This document shows, piece by piece, positions 17,303-25,328 of a stretch of DNA of 64,000 bases. Position numbers and translations under genes: made by a program. The stretch comes from Lysinibacillus fusiformis (GTDB taxonomy: Bacteria > Bacillota > Bacilli > Bacillales_A > Planococcaceae), in NCBI RefSeq assembly GCF_002845985.1, contig NZ_PDFK01000006.1:1-64000 (forward strand), written 5' to 3'. The notes below the pieces were generated by a model. The model was not told where the DNA came from and searched no databases. It saw nothing but the letters and a program-made list of their open reading frames with translations. Numbering within the stretch: the stretch's first letter is position 1; every line of letters begins with the position of its first letter.

Positions 17303-17321
17303 TTGATTGGTTGTCAGTCAA
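17303..17321 (-). promoter_or_regulatory. TetR-type operator copy 1 (before DHA2 gene)
   Basis: Read on the minus strand this is TTGACTGACAACCAATCAA. It shares its first 13 bases with the site at 21006 and the TTGAC-N10-TCAA frame with two sites at 20197 and 20251. It lies just upstream of the ribosome site of the DHA2 gene, where a bound repressor would block transcription. Confidence 0.65.
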
Positions 17322-17329
17322 AAATAGCT

Positions 17330-18106
17330 TTAGTGATTAGGTAAAGCTGGATGATACGCAACGACTATATTATTCGTATCATTATTTTGATAGATACAAC
17401 AGTCAACTTCATAAACCTCTTTTACTAATGAAGGTGTTAGTAGCTTCTCAGGCTTGCCATGTGTTAGTATGCGACCATTTTTTAGTACATATAAATATTC
17501 ACAATACATGGCAGCAATAGATAGATCATGCAATGCGGCTAGTGTACCAATCTGTAATGATTGCACTAGTGATAAAATTTGAATTTGATATTTAATATCT
17601 AGGTGATTTGTAGGTTCATCTAAAATTAAAAACTGTGGTTCTTGAGCTAAGGCACGTGCGAGAATGACACGTTGCTTTTCACCACCAGAAAGATAAGAGA
17701 AATGTTTTGAAGCATAATGCTCTAAGTTTACTTTTCGTAATATGTTATCCACAAGTTCAATATCATTTTTTGTATCTGATTCTAACATTCTTTTATGTGG
17801 TGTTCTTCCCATCATCACCATATCACGTACAGTAAAGTCAAAATTCGAGTTGTTAAATTGTCCAACAACCCCCATTTTTTTCGCGATTTCTTTGGCAGAG
17901 GATTTAACAATATCTATATCATCTAAAAAAATCTTGCCACTAGTGGGTTTTATGACTTTATAAATGTTTTTTAATAGTGTTGATTTTCCACAACCATTCG
18001 GTCCAATAATGCCAACAAATTGTCCTTCTTTCACCTTTAGCGAAATACTTTTGATAATTTCAACATCTGATACTGCGAATGAAACATTTTCTACATCTAA
18101 TTCCAT
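17330..18106 (-). CDS. Iron-siderophore/heme-type ABC transporter ATP-binding protein (FecE-like)
   Basis: This roughly 258-residue ATPase has Walker A GPNGCGKSTLLK, signature LSGGEKQRVILARALAQ, Walker B FLILDEPTNHLD and the H-loop LAALHDLSIAA. It energises the adjacent FecCD permease for import of a ferric chelate. ATG 18106 follows GGGGGTAAC and starts one base past the permease stop. A longer start at 18127 has no clear site. It is third in the leftward operon binding protein, permease, ATPase, followed by the DHA2 pump. Confidence 0.92.
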   Translation of the reverse strand: MELDVENVSFAVSDVEIIKSISLKVKEGQFVGIIGPNGCGKSTLLKNIYKVIKPTSGKIFLDDIDIVKSSAKEIAKKMGVVGQFNNSNFDFTVRDMVMMGRTPHKRMLESDTKNDIELVDNILRKVNLEHYASKHFSYLSGGEKQRVILARALAQEPQFLILDEPTNHLDIKYQIQILSLVQSLQIGTLAALHDLSIAAMYCEYLYVLKNGRILTHGKPEKLLTPSLVKEVYEVDCCIYQNNDTNNIVVAYHPALPNH

Positions 18107-18107
18107 A

Positions 18108-19166
18108 TTAGTTACCCCCAAAACCATATTTCTTTTTTATTAACATGTGCATAAATACTGGGGCACCTAATAATGAGGTTACGATGCCAATTGGTAATTC
18201 GCTGTTAGGAATGATTGACCTTGCTAATAAATCTGTCCAGATTAAAAAGATAGCCCCTACTAAAATAACAATAGGTAGTAGTTGTTGATGATTTGACCCT
18301 GTAAAGATGCGTACAATATGTGGAATGATAAGCCCAACAAAGCCAATGATTCCACATGTTGAAACTATAATGCCTGTCAAAGCGGCAGAAATAACTAAAA
18401 ATACTTTTCGATAAGTATTTATATTAATACCTAATGTCATAGCAGCATCATCTCCCATAAGCATTGCATTCATAATGCGCCATTGGGAGAGGAAAAATAC
18501 AGCTATAATAATAATAGTAGTAGCGATTAAAGGCAGGTCATCCCAATCAGCAGTGGACAAACTCCCCATTGTCCAAAATGATACTGAACGTACACCTTCC
18601 GCATCTTTAGCAAAATATATAAATAGATTAGATAGAGCTGTAAATAGTGCATTGACAACAGTTCCGGCTAGAATAAGTTTAATAACAGACATTTTTTCCC
18701 CAATACTTGATAGCAGCAATACTAGAAATGTTGCCAATAACGCACCTAGAAACGCCCAAATCATTAAATTTGATTCTCCAAAAAGGCTGAGCTGATACCC
18801 TAATATGATAGAGAATGTTGCACCTAGTGAAGCACCTGAGGAGATACCAAGTAAATAAGGATCTGCAAGTGGATTCTGAATGGTTGCTTGCATCACACTA
18901 CCGCAAAGTGCCAAACCACTCCCGACGAATAGTGCTAATAAAACTCTGGGAAAACGAATTTGCCATATGATTTCAAGTGTCATGTTAGAAATAGTTGTAT
19001 CTATATGACCTATGTTTATTCCTGTAATTTGATATAAAACAATTTTGCAAGAATCAAGAAATGGTATACTGACTTGTCCTATGGAAACAGAAGCAATTAT
19101 AGAAATGAAAACTAGCACTATCAAAAATAGAAGTAGGGTAAAAAAAGAAAATTTACTTTTGAGCAT
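18108..19166 (-). CDS. FecCD-family ABC transporter permease
   Basis: This 352-residue permease has about ten membrane helices and FecCD signatures: IWQIRFPRVLLALFVGSGLALCGSVMQATIQNPLADPYLLG and GIIGFVGLIIPHIVRIFTG, the latter being the ATPase-coupling loop. It overlaps the binding-protein gene by 14 bp and is coupled to it. A single permease gene implies a homodimeric channel, unlike the two-permease feu-like system at 36.7-38.7 kb. Confidence 0.93.
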   Translation of the reverse strand: MLKSKFSFFTLLLFLIVLVFISIIASVSIGQVSIPFLDSCKIVLYQITGINIGHIDTTISNMTLEIIWQIRFPRVLLALFVGSGLALCGSVMQATIQNPLADPYLLGISSGASLGATFSIILGYQLSLFGESNLMIWAFLGALLATFLVLLLSSIGEKMSVIKLILAGTVVNALFTALSNLFIYFAKDAEGVRSVSFWTMGSLSTADWDDLPLIATTIIIIAVFFLSQWRIMNAMLMGDDAAMTLGININTYRKVFLVISAALTGIIVSTCGIIGFVGLIIPHIVRIFTGSNHQQLLPIVILVGAIFLIWTDLLARSIIPNSELPIGIVTSLLGAPVFMHMLIKKKYGFGGN

Positions 19167-20172
19167 TTTTTTTCACTCCATTAACTATTTCAGGGTTGAT
19201 AAATGCAGCTACTTCCTCATATAAATCAGCAATCTCAATACCACCATTTATAGCTCCTGTATATTCTACGGCCATAACTTCATTATTTTGAATGGCTTTT
19301 ACAGTTCGAAGCTTTTTATCATTCATTAAATTATTTTTTGTTTTTTCTTGATCAGGCTCTTGGAATTCTGTGATGATAATTTTATCTGGATTTGCTGCAA
19401 TAATTGCCTCTGTTGAAAGCTCAATATAGTCTTCTTTCGAAAGTTCTAAATATGTAGCGCCTGCACCTTCAATCATCTCGTCAATCATGGCCCATTTTGG
19501 TGAGAAGTAGAAATACTTACCTCTAGCGCCACTTATCAATAGGACAGTAGGCTTTTCTTTAGAATCCTTAACTTTAGAAGTAATGGCATCTATGCGTGTT
19601 TGTTGTTCAGTTAGATATTTGTTCGTTTTATCTTCTATATTAAAAACCTTCCCAAATGTTTGAATTTCCTCAAAGTAAATATCTATGCTACGTCCTATTG
19701 TAAAGTTGGTGGAAGAAACAACAGGCAGTCCACGGTTGTTCCAAGAAGGGATACTTCCAATTAATTCTTCTCTAAATGCAGAAGCAATAGAGTAGATTAA
19801 ATCAGGTTCTAGAGCCATGATAGCCTCCTTAGCTGGCCACATTTCACTAACTAAAGGTAGTTTGTCAATGTCATCTTTGTAGTCTGAATTTGTTAAATCA
19901 CTATATGCAAATCCAACGACTTTTTCTTGCTGTCCAAACTTAACTATTAACTCTGCTACAGCTGAACCGATGACCATCACTTTCTCGGGAGCATTGGGGA
20001 TAGTCTGAGAGATTTTCTGTCCTTCATAAGTGTAGGTATCTAGTGTTAATGGATAGTTTCCATTAATAGTTGTATTGTCTTTTTTCTCAGAAATAGTTTC
20101 CTGTGATTGTGCACAACCTAAAATCAGCAATATAAGTGTGAAACCTAATAGAGAAAGGGTTTTTTTTAACAT
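19153..20172 (-). CDS. Iron-chelate ABC transporter substrate-binding lipoprotein
   Basis: This 339-residue binding protein has lipobox LILGCA (Cys about 20) and the two-lobed FecB/TroA fold. Marks are KVMVIGSAVAELIVKFGQQEKVVG, LEPDLIYSIAS and TEAIIAANPDKIIITEF. It is first gene of the operon and follows AGGAGGATTTAA. No Fur box is seen in the 130-bp divergent region to the TetR gene, but two TetR-type 19-bp sites are. That suggests control by a ligand-sensing repressor instead of, or in addition to, iron. Cargo could be a siderophore, heme or corrinoid. Confidence 0.9.
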   Translation of the reverse strand: MLKKTLSLLGFTLILLILGCAQSQETISEKKDNTTINGNYPLTLDTYTYEGQKISQTIPNAPEKVMVIGSAVAELIVKFGQQEKVVGFAYSDLTNSDYKDDIDKLPLVSEMWPAKEAIMALEPDLIYSIASAFREELIGSIPSWNNRGLPVVSSTNFTIGRSIDIYFEEIQTFGKVFNIEDKTNKYLTEQQTRIDAITSKVKDSKEKPTVLLISGARGKYFYFSPKWAMIDEMIEGAGATYLELSKEDYIELSTEAIIAANPDKIIITEFQEPDQEKTKNNLMNDKKLRTVKAIQNNEVMAVEYTGAINGGIEIADLYEEVAAFINPEIVNGVKKNAQK

Positions 20173-20196
20173 TTAAATCCTCCTAAAAATTAGTAT

Positions 20197-20215
20197 TTGA
20201 CTGACAGTCACTCAA
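20197..20215. promoter_or_regulatory. TetR-type operator copy 2 (before binding-protein gene)
   Basis: TTGACTGACAGTCACTCAA matches the 19-bp pattern TTGACTGACANNCNNTCAA shared with sites at 17303 (minus strand) and 21006. It lies about 25 bp upstream of the start of the leftward operon. Confidence 0.65.
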
Positions 20216-20250
20216 TAATGTTTCACAATATTTCTTCTCACTCTGATCAT

Positions 20251-20269
20251 TTGACTAGTTATTAGTCAA
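20251..20269. promoter_or_regulatory. TetR-type operator copy 3 (perfect palindrome before tetR)
   Basis: TTGACTAGTTATTAGTCAA is a perfect 7-5-7 palindrome, extended by flanking A/T pairs. It lies 34 bp upstream of the TetR-family gene, consistent with autoregulation. Confidence 0.7.
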
Positions 20270-20302
20270 ATGCTTAAATGAAAAAAGGGGGTAGTTCAGA
20301 AA

Positions 20303-20950
20303 ATGATTAGAGTAACAAAAAGTGCATCAGAACGACGAAATGAGATTTTAGATACAGCAGAGTCTCTTTTTAGTGAAAAAGGTTATGAAAAAACCTCAAC
20401 TACTGATATAACTAAAAGGATGGGAGTAGCACAGGGAACGCTGTACTATTACTTTAAATCCAAAGAAGCATTGGCAAATGCATTAATTGATAGGCAACTT
20501 AAAGGAATAAAGCAAGAATTTACAGAAGTCATCTATAATGAGACACTTACGGCGTATGAGAAAATTGCATGGATTTTTGTTTATGAGCTTGATGATCCAA
20601 CAGGCCATGTCGAAATCTTTAAATATTTACAACATGATAGTAATGCTACTCTGCGTCAAATATTACATGTACAAACCATTTGTCAGTTTACGCCACTGCT
20701 AACAGATTTAAATATACAAGGCAATAAAGAGGGGCTCTTTCACATTGAAAATCCAACGCTAGTGGCAGAATTTTTCCTATCGACAATCCACCATTGGGTA
20801 GATTCATCGTTATTTAAATGGAATAAAGATGAACGTATTGCTAGAATTAAAGCCATTCAATCTACGTTCGAACATTTATTCGGAGTCCCTCATGGAAAAT
20901 TTGATTTATCCCTCCTAAGACAAACTGTGAAAGTTAAATTTAATTATTGA
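20303..20950 (+). CDS. TetR/AcrR-family transcriptional regulator
   Basis: This 215-residue repressor has an N-terminal TetR helix-turn-helix (about 8-55: RRNEILDTAESLFSEKGYEKTSTTDITKRMGVAQGTLYYYFKSKEAL) and a C-terminal ligand-binding domain. It is divergent from the iron-chelate ABC operon and is preceded by AAAGGGGGT. Four 19-bp sites of similar design flank it, the ABC operon and the DHA2 gene, so it is the likely shared regulator. The ligand could be the transported chelator or the substrate of the DHA2 pump. Confidence 0.93.
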   Translation: MIRVTKSASERRNEILDTAESLFSEKGYEKTSTTDITKRMGVAQGTLYYYFKSKEALANALIDRQLKGIKQEFTEVIYNETLTAYEKIAWIFVYELDDPTGHVEIFKYLQHDSNATLRQILHVQTICQFTPLLTDLNIQGNKEGLFHIENPTLVAEFFLSTIHHWVDSSLFKWNKDERIARIKAIQSTFEHLFGVPHGKFDLSLLRQTVKVKFNY

Positions 20951-20953
20951 GTG

Positions 20954-20996
20954 AAAGCATCTTAAATGATAATCAATATCAATTAAGATGCTTTTA
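20954..20996 (+). terminator. Terminator of tetR-like gene enclosing a Fur-box-like loop
   Basis: AAAGCATCTTAA (20954-20965) and TTAAGATGCTTT (20983-20994) form a 12-bp stem followed by a T-rich run. The loop at 20967-20981 reads TGATAATCAATATCA, one mismatch from the 7-1-7 Fur consensus TGATAATNATTATCA. Confidence 0.8.
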
Positions 20997-21005
20997 TTAT
21001 AATTA

Positions 21006-21024
21006 TTGACTGACAACCTGTCAA
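21006..21024. promoter_or_regulatory. TetR-type operator copy 4 (before kinase-like gene)
   Basis: TTGACTGACAACCTGTCAA shares 13 leading bases with the minus-strand site at 17303-17321. It lies downstream of tetR and about 165 bp upstream of the uridine-kinase-like gene, which may therefore belong to the same regulon. Confidence 0.6.
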
Positions 21025-21188
21025 ATTGTTTTTATTAGATCGAAGCTAGAAATGATATGGAGTTAACGCATAAAAATTTGGAAAATGAACTTCTATGTAT
21101 TGTAACTGTTTGTTATTATTTTTAAAGTACAGCGAGTATGGTGCAAATTTTCCATCATACCTTTTTAATTAGGGAGGACAACAATACT

Positions 21189-21836
21189 ATGGAGAAGATT
21201 TTTCAAGAAATATTGGAATCGATCAGATTTGCTGATAAAAGGATTATTATTGGCATTTCAGGTCATGGAGCTGCAGGAAAAACAACATTTGCTGAAAAGC
21301 TTTTAAAAGTTTTAAATCAAGCTGAAGTGAATTATTTGAATACTGATCCTTATATTGTTAGTTCAGATATTCGCAAACAGACAATGATTAATTATACATA
21401 TCAAAATGTAAATCATCGTTTTAAAATGACCGCTTGTCATCCCGCTGCCCATCACCTTCCTTCATTGGAAAGAGATGTTCAGATGATAAGAGCAGGGCTG
21501 GATTTATTGACAATCGGTACACATTATATGAAAAGCACATTAATTTCTTCAAAAAAACAGATCACGATAGTAGAAGGAATGAGTGTAGCATTTATAGATC
21601 CAGAGTTATTGGATTTCAAAATTTATTTTTATACAGATGGGGCTACAGAGCTTAAGCGAAGATCAGATCGTGATGTACTTGATAGAGGGACAGATATAAA
21701 TTATTTAAAACAATCACATGATGAACGACGTATTCAATATGAATTATTTATGCATCCATATTGCCAACATTTTGATATGGTTATTAAAACAGAGGATGAT
21801 GAAATCCTTATTGAAAAAAATACACTTGTAAAATAA
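21189..21836 (+). CDS. Uridine-kinase-like P-loop phosphotransferase
   Basis: This roughly 215-residue protein has a P-loop GISGHGAAGKTTFAEKLL near residue 20 and later FKIYFYTDGATELKRRSDRDVLDRG, the layout of the uridine kinase/phosphoribulokinase family. Substrate cannot be assigned, and related Bacillus proteins are annotated as uridine kinases without evidence. ATG 21189 follows GGGAGG at a longish spacing, and an in-frame ATG at 21138 lacks a site. A TetR-type site lies upstream, and the gene ends at a convergent hairpin. Confidence 0.78.
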   Translation: MEKIFQEILESIRFADKRIIIGISGHGAAGKTTFAEKLLKVLNQAEVNYLNTDPYIVSSDIRKQTMINYTYQNVNHRFKMTACHPAAHHLPSLERDVQMIRAGLDLLTIGTHYMKSTLISSKKQITIVEGMSVAFIDPELLDFKIYFYTDGATELKRRSDRDVLDRGTDINYLKQSHDERRIQYELFMHPYCQHFDMVIKTEDDEILIEKNTLVK

Positions 21837-21842
21837 ATGAGA

Positions 21843-21870
21843 GCCTTCTACTAATCAATTAGTGGAAGGC
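21843..21870. terminator. Hairpin between convergent genes
   Basis: GCCTTCTACTAA (21843-21854) and TTAGTGGAAGGC (21859-21870) form a 12-bp stem with one T-G wobble. It lies between the kinase-like gene and the convergent SIMPL gene. Confidence 0.7.
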
Positions 21871-21878
21871 GCCTGTCT

Positions 21879-22523
21879 TTAGTATTGGAATTTTACGCGG
21901 ACAGTAGCATCAATAGCAATTTGTCCCTGTTCTATAGGCGTAACTCCTGAGGAAACAGCCATAGAGCGGTAAAGGATCGGTGTGTTAGCTTGCTCTTCCA
22001 CAATTTCTATAGGGAGTGGCTGTAAAGGAAGGTGCATGGTTTCTGCTATTGTTTTCGCCTTCAGCTGTGCATTCTGAAGAGCAAAATTTAATGCTTGCTG
22101 ATAGTAAGCGTCTGTATGGTCCAATTTGAACTGAATGTTGGCAATACGATTTGCTCCATTTTCTATGGCTGTATCAATGACTAAGCCCAAATTATCGATG
22201 TTTGATACATTGACGGTAATGGCATTGACCACTTCATAGCCATTAAAAATTTGTTTGCCCTCTTCAAAATGATACTGTGGTGTAACCGTATAACTAGCTG
22301 TTTGTATTTGTTCTCTTGGAATACCGAGGGCTACTAGTGATTGAATGACTTGATTCATGATCCTTGCATTTTCCTGCTGAGGGCCTTGTACATTATTGCC
22401 TTGTGTTTGGACTTCTATTTGTATTTGTACAGAGCTTGGAGTAGCCATTACCTGGCCATTGCCAGTTACCGTAATAACGCGTGATAGATGGGGTACTTGT
22501 TGATTGACTTGTGCATAGTACAT
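21879..22523 (-). CDS. SIMPL (DUF541, YggE-like) domain protein
   Basis: This 214-residue protein is a SIMPL/DUF541 member: ITVTGNGQVMATPSSVQIQIEVQTQG at the N-terminus, then FNGYEVVNAITVNVSNIDNLGLVIDTAIENGANRI, and a C-terminal ATVRVKFQY strand. SIMPL proteins form oligomers, and some (YggE, Omp28-like) relate to oxidative stress, but the Bacillus members are uncharacterised. No signal peptide is visible, so it is probably cytosolic or surface-associated. AAAGGTGG precedes ATG 22523. It follows the DUF2238 gene on the same strand after 47 bp. Confidence 0.85.
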   Translation of the reverse strand: MYYAQVNQQVPHLSRVITVTGNGQVMATPSSVQIQIEVQTQGNNVQGPQQENARIMNQVIQSLVALGIPREQIQTASYTVTPQYHFEEGKQIFNGYEVVNAITVNVSNIDNLGLVIDTAIENGANRIANIQFKLDHTDAYYQQALNFALQNAQLKAKTIAETMHLPLQPLPIEIVEEQANTPILYRSMAVSSGVTPIEQGQIAIDATVRVKFQY

Positions 22524-22570
22524 ACAAAACCACCTTTCGTAAGGTATATAATAATGCTATGCAAAGAAAT

Positions 22571-23197
22571 TTATTCCTTGTTTAGTCTTTTTAAATATTT
22601 ATCATGAAGCTTTGTGAAGAAAAGTAAAGTTAAAATAGTTCCCAACAAGGCTAAAAACATGTCCCATTGTGCATCCCAGCGATCTCCCTGCATGCCTAAA
22701 AAATCTTTCGTCCCTTTACTGCCCTTCGAGATTCTTGTACTTAACCATTCGATGATTTCATAAAAAGCAGCAATTGCGAGCAAAATACTAATTGTAATAC
22801 CTGTTAGCCAAGCTCCTTTAGTAAGCTGCGTCTTTCGAAGTAATATTTCCCTTATCACGATGGCTAATAAACCTTTTAAAAAATGACCGAAACGATCATA
22901 GTGATTGCGTTGGAAATGAAATTCTTCTTTTAGCCAATTAAAAAGAGGAACCTCTGAATAGGTATAATGTCCACCTATAAAAGTAAGGATCGACAATAGG
23001 GCAATGATGATATAAGAAAATGTGGTGAAGCGAAATTTATGATAGATACAAACTACGACTGTTATTGCCACAACCCCTGGGCTAACCTCAGCCAGCCAAT
23101 CTAAATAGGAGGATGGTTTAATGACTGACCAGGTAAATACAATTAAGACGATAGCAAGTAAGGTTAGATGTATCTTAAAATGTTGACCATTATTCAT
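22571..23197 (-). CDS. DUF2238 (YjdF-like) membrane protein
   Basis: This 208-residue protein has about six membrane helices and the DUF2238 signature NHYDRFGHFLKGLLAIVIREILLR plus AAFYEIIEWLSTRISKG and FLGMQGDRWDAQWDMFLALLG. The conserved His, Asp and Glu in these segments face the membrane interior in the family. Function is unknown. ATG 23197 follows GGGAG, while a longer TTG start at 23251 has no site and would add a non-membrane tail. Confidence 0.85.
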   Translation of the reverse strand: MNNGQHFKIHLTLLAIVLIVFTWSVIKPSSYLDWLAEVSPGVVAITVVVCIYHKFRFTTFSYIIIALLSILTFIGGHYTYSEVPLFNWLKEEFHFQRNHYDRFGHFLKGLLAIVIREILLRKTQLTKGAWLTGITISILLAIAAFYEIIEWLSTRISKGSKGTKDFLGMQGDRWDAQWDMFLALLGTILTLLFFTKLHDKYLKRLNKE

Positions 23198-23271
23198 AAC
23201 AACAACTCCCTTTGTCCCACAGTATGTGGAAGGGGATATTTGCTTATTCAACTATCGGTTGGCAAACAAAA

Positions 23272-23298
23272 AAGAAAAGCGTCTAGTTGACGCTTTTT
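23272..23298 (-). terminator. Terminator of the DUF1805 gene
   Basis: AAAGCGTC and GACGCTTT form an 8-bp or longer stem flanked by A and T runs. It lies just past the stop of the leftward DUF1805 gene. Confidence 0.75.
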
Positions 23299-23307
23299 TA
23301 TAGCCAA

Positions 23308-23610
23308 TTAGATCATTTTTAAAAGTGCCTCTACGCCAGTCATTCCTTCAGTAATACCAAGTTGTTCTGCTTCATACGTTACCGATTCTAATGGGGCTGT
23401 TAATAGCTCATCAATTGTTTTAACACCTACTGCACGACCAGCAACGATTTTCCGATCAACTAAGCGACTATTTAATAGGCCAACATCTAAAGCTCCACAC
23501 ATAATGTAGCCTGTCGTATTAGAAATGGTCAGTAGCGTTGTTTTAGGTAATTGAACAACTACTGCAGTGAAGAAATGCCCTTTAATCATAATAGGTTCAA
23601 TTGTCACCAT
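23308..23610 (-). CDS. DUF1805 (YunC-like) protein
   Basis: This 100-residue protein matches the DUF1805/YunC family, with HFFTAVVVQLPKTTLLTISNTTGYIMCGALDVGLLN and the tail AEQLGITEGMTGVEALLKM. A crystal structure of YunC is known but its function is not. ATG 23610 follows AAGGAGTG, and a GTG nine bases upstream overlaps that site. It is apparently monocistronic, bounded by a terminator. Confidence 0.85.
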   Translation of the reverse strand: MVTIEPIMIKGHFFTAVVVQLPKTTLLTISNTTGYIMCGALDVGLLNSRLVDRKIVAGRAVGVKTIDELLTAPLESVTYEAEQLGITEGMTGVEALLKMI

Positions 23611-23635
23611 CGAAATCACTCCTTTTCTCTATATA

Positions 23636-23740
23636 CATATGGTGATGACTAGCAAGGTGTTCAACATTTCCTTGAAAAAAGTCATCAGATGAATAATGCT
23701 GAAAACGAATGAGATGATGGATGAAGTTAATGGAGGCAAT
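23636..23740. other. Upstream region with nested inverted repeats
   Basis: TGATGACT (23643-23650) pairs with AGTCATCA (23680-23687) and encloses CAAGG (23653-23657) paired with CCTTG (23670-23674). It lies upstream of the leftward DUF1805 gene and could be an operator or leader structure. No protein-coding frame is supported. Confidence 0.35.
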
Positions 23741-23775
23741 TAAAAAGGGAATCTACTCCTGATGAATAGATTCCT
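23741..23775 (-). terminator. Terminator of a small gene
   Basis: On the minus strand GGAATCTA and TAGATTCC pair, followed by CTTTTTAATT. It directly follows the 40-codon ORF at 23785-23907, supporting that ORF as a transcribed gene. Confidence 0.75.
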
Positions 23776-23784
23776 TGTATCTCT

Positions 23785-23907
23785 TTACCTTGTATAAGAA
23801 AGCAGAGCAGTTTGTTTAAATTTATGTAATGCAGTTGTTGCCTCACTTTTAGAACGATATTCAAACATTCGATAAGTGTTTTCTTCAAATACTGTAATAA
23901 CCCACAT
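23785..23907 (-). CDS. Small conserved-looking 40-residue protein
   Basis: This ORF begins MWVITVFEENTYRMFEYRSK and ends LLSYTR. A beta-strand start followed by an amphipathic helix (EATTALHKFKQTALL) looks like a genuine small Bacillus protein; I recall similar short proteins of unknown function in Bacillus but cannot verify it. GGAAGGG lies seven or so bases before ATG 23907, and an alternative ATG at 23916 abuts that site. A clear terminator follows. Confidence 0.6.
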   Translation of the reverse strand: MWVITVFEENTYRMFEYRSKSEATTALHKFKQTALLSYTR

Positions 23908-24159
23908 ATATGTCATCCCTTCCATTGTGTTACATAACATTGTGTCTATTTATCGAGTTGTTATATATCATTTATAATTTTATTTTACATCAATAAAGAA
24001 AAAAATAAAGCACTATCCCTTGTTTTTCACATATCGTTCAAAATTGTTATGAAATAATTAAAAGGAGAAAACAGACAATCCTTCACAAGTATATTTCATT
24101 GCAATTCGTAAATAGTAAGTTGACGGAGTTCTGTGAATTCGGACTTGGGAGGTGATGCT

Positions 24160-24897
24160 ATGACACGTATACATGTATTGGTTTTTACAGTTTGCTTTTT
24201 AATCATCTCGGGATTTTTAGGAGAGAAAGGCTATGCTGATAAGGGTCGCCCTTATTATGAGGAAACAGGAGAAGTGGTATGGGATATCAACACAGAGGAT
24301 AAAATTGTCGCCCTCACCTTTGATGATGGCCCACATCCCAAGTACACTGCGGCAGTGCTTGATTTATTAGCAAAATATGATGCCAAAGCAACCTTTTTTA
24401 TTATTGGAAAGAATGCAGAAAAATATCCAGAGCTTGTTTTACGTTCTTATACAGAAGGCCATGAATTAGCCAATCATACGTATACACATCCGTTTAAAGT
24501 TTCCATCAAAAAATTGCAAGAGGAGCTTCAAAAGACAAATGACACGATTTATAGTATTACTGGTTTTTCCCCAGTTTTATTCCGTCCTGTAGGTGGAAAT
24601 TATACGGATGCTATGATTAATGCTGCTGTAAAGGATGGCTACAAGGTTGTGATGTGGTCTTGGCATCAGGATACGCAAGATTGGAAAGAGCCTGGTGTAA
24701 AGAAAATTGTGCAAAAGGTGATGAAGGGAACGAGGCCTGGAGATGTCATTTTATTTCATGATGGTGGTGGGAATCGTACACAAACCATTAAGGCATTAGA
24801 AGAAATCCTCCCTGCATTAAAAAAACAGGGCTACACATTTGTCACAATATCCGAGATGATTGAAAGTAAACAACAGCAACAGGAGCAAGTTCAATAA
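24160..24897 (+). CDS. Polysaccharide deacetylase (NodB-type), secreted
   Basis: This 245-residue protein has a signal peptide (about 1-25, ending GYADKG) and a NodB deacetylase domain. Catalytic motifs are visible: Asp pair in TFDDGPHPKYT, metal His pair in NHTYTHPF, and FRPVGGNY, VVMWSWHQDTQDW and PGDVILFHDGGGNRTQT. It should remove acetyl groups from peptidoglycan or another N-acetylated glycan outside the cell, like PdaA/PdaB relatives. ATG 24160 is chosen for GGGAGGTGATGCT, and an upstream GTG at 24133 lacks a site. Confidence 0.92.
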   Translation: MTRIHVLVFTVCFLIISGFLGEKGYADKGRPYYEETGEVVWDINTEDKIVALTFDDGPHPKYTAAVLDLLAKYDAKATFFIIGKNAEKYPELVLRSYTEGHELANHTYTHPFKVSIKKLQEELQKTNDTIYSITGFSPVLFRPVGGNYTDAMINAAVKDGYKVVMWSWHQDTQDWKEPGVKKIVQKVMKGTRPGDVILFHDGGGNRTQTIKALEEILPALKKQGYTFVTISEMIESKQQQQEQVQ

Positions 24898-24900
24898 TGA

Positions 24901-24942
24901 AAAATGAGCCATCTCAACAAGGTTTGAAATGGCTTATTTTTC
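24901..24942. terminator. Terminator of the deacetylase gene
   Basis: AAAATGAGCCAT and ATGGCTTATTTTT form an imperfect stem around a 14-base loop, with T-run at the end. A small gene converges on it. Confidence 0.75.
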
Positions 24943-24962
24943 ACATATATTAAAAGTTTGAG

Positions 24963-25223
24963 TTAGAAGAATATGATTGGAGCTAGTGCAATCCCTAAGA
25001 TTGTTCCTAAAGCAATTCCATAGCCAAAACCTTCCCCACCAAATCCTCCAAATCCCCAAAAACCTAAACCATAACCACTATGTCTTCTATCAGGTAGAAT
25101 CCATACCTGTCTTCTGTCTACCTTAGTGATTTCCCCAACATGTACCCTACCAGATGAATCCGAGATTCGAACGCGTTTGCCATGATATTTACAGCAAAGA
25201 TTATAAGCATCAGCTGGATTCAA
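24963..25223 (-). CDS. Small glycine-rich protein with Sm-like N-terminal strand region
   Basis: This 86-residue protein begins (M)NPADAYNLCCKYHGKRVRI, then has DSSGRVHVGEITKVDRRQVWILP, an LSm-like beta pattern, and a Gly/Phe-rich segment (GFWGFGGFGGEGFGYG) ending in a hydrophobic helix. Similar short proteins of unknown role occur in Bacillus and may be spore-related (memory, unverified). TTG 25223 is preferred because AAAGGAGG is directly upstream. The ATG at 25247 overlaps that site. Confidence 0.65.
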   Translation of the reverse strand: MNPADAYNLCCKYHGKRVRISDSSGRVHVGEITKVDRRQVWILPDRRHSGYGLGFWGFGGFGGEGFGYGIALGTILGIALAPIIFF

Positions 25224-25328
25224 TATTATCCCTCCTTTCGATGTCATTACAAGCTAATATATGCGATCCGAAGCATTTATCACTAGCCGATTGTCTATTC
25301 ACGACATATGCTGAGAAGAGGTGATGAC

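Noticed and set aside
20967-20981. Fur box as the main regulator of the chelate ABC operon at 17-20 kb
   Set aside because: It lies downstream of the tetR-like gene, far from the operon promoter, so control of that operon by this site is unlikely. It is kept only as a finding.
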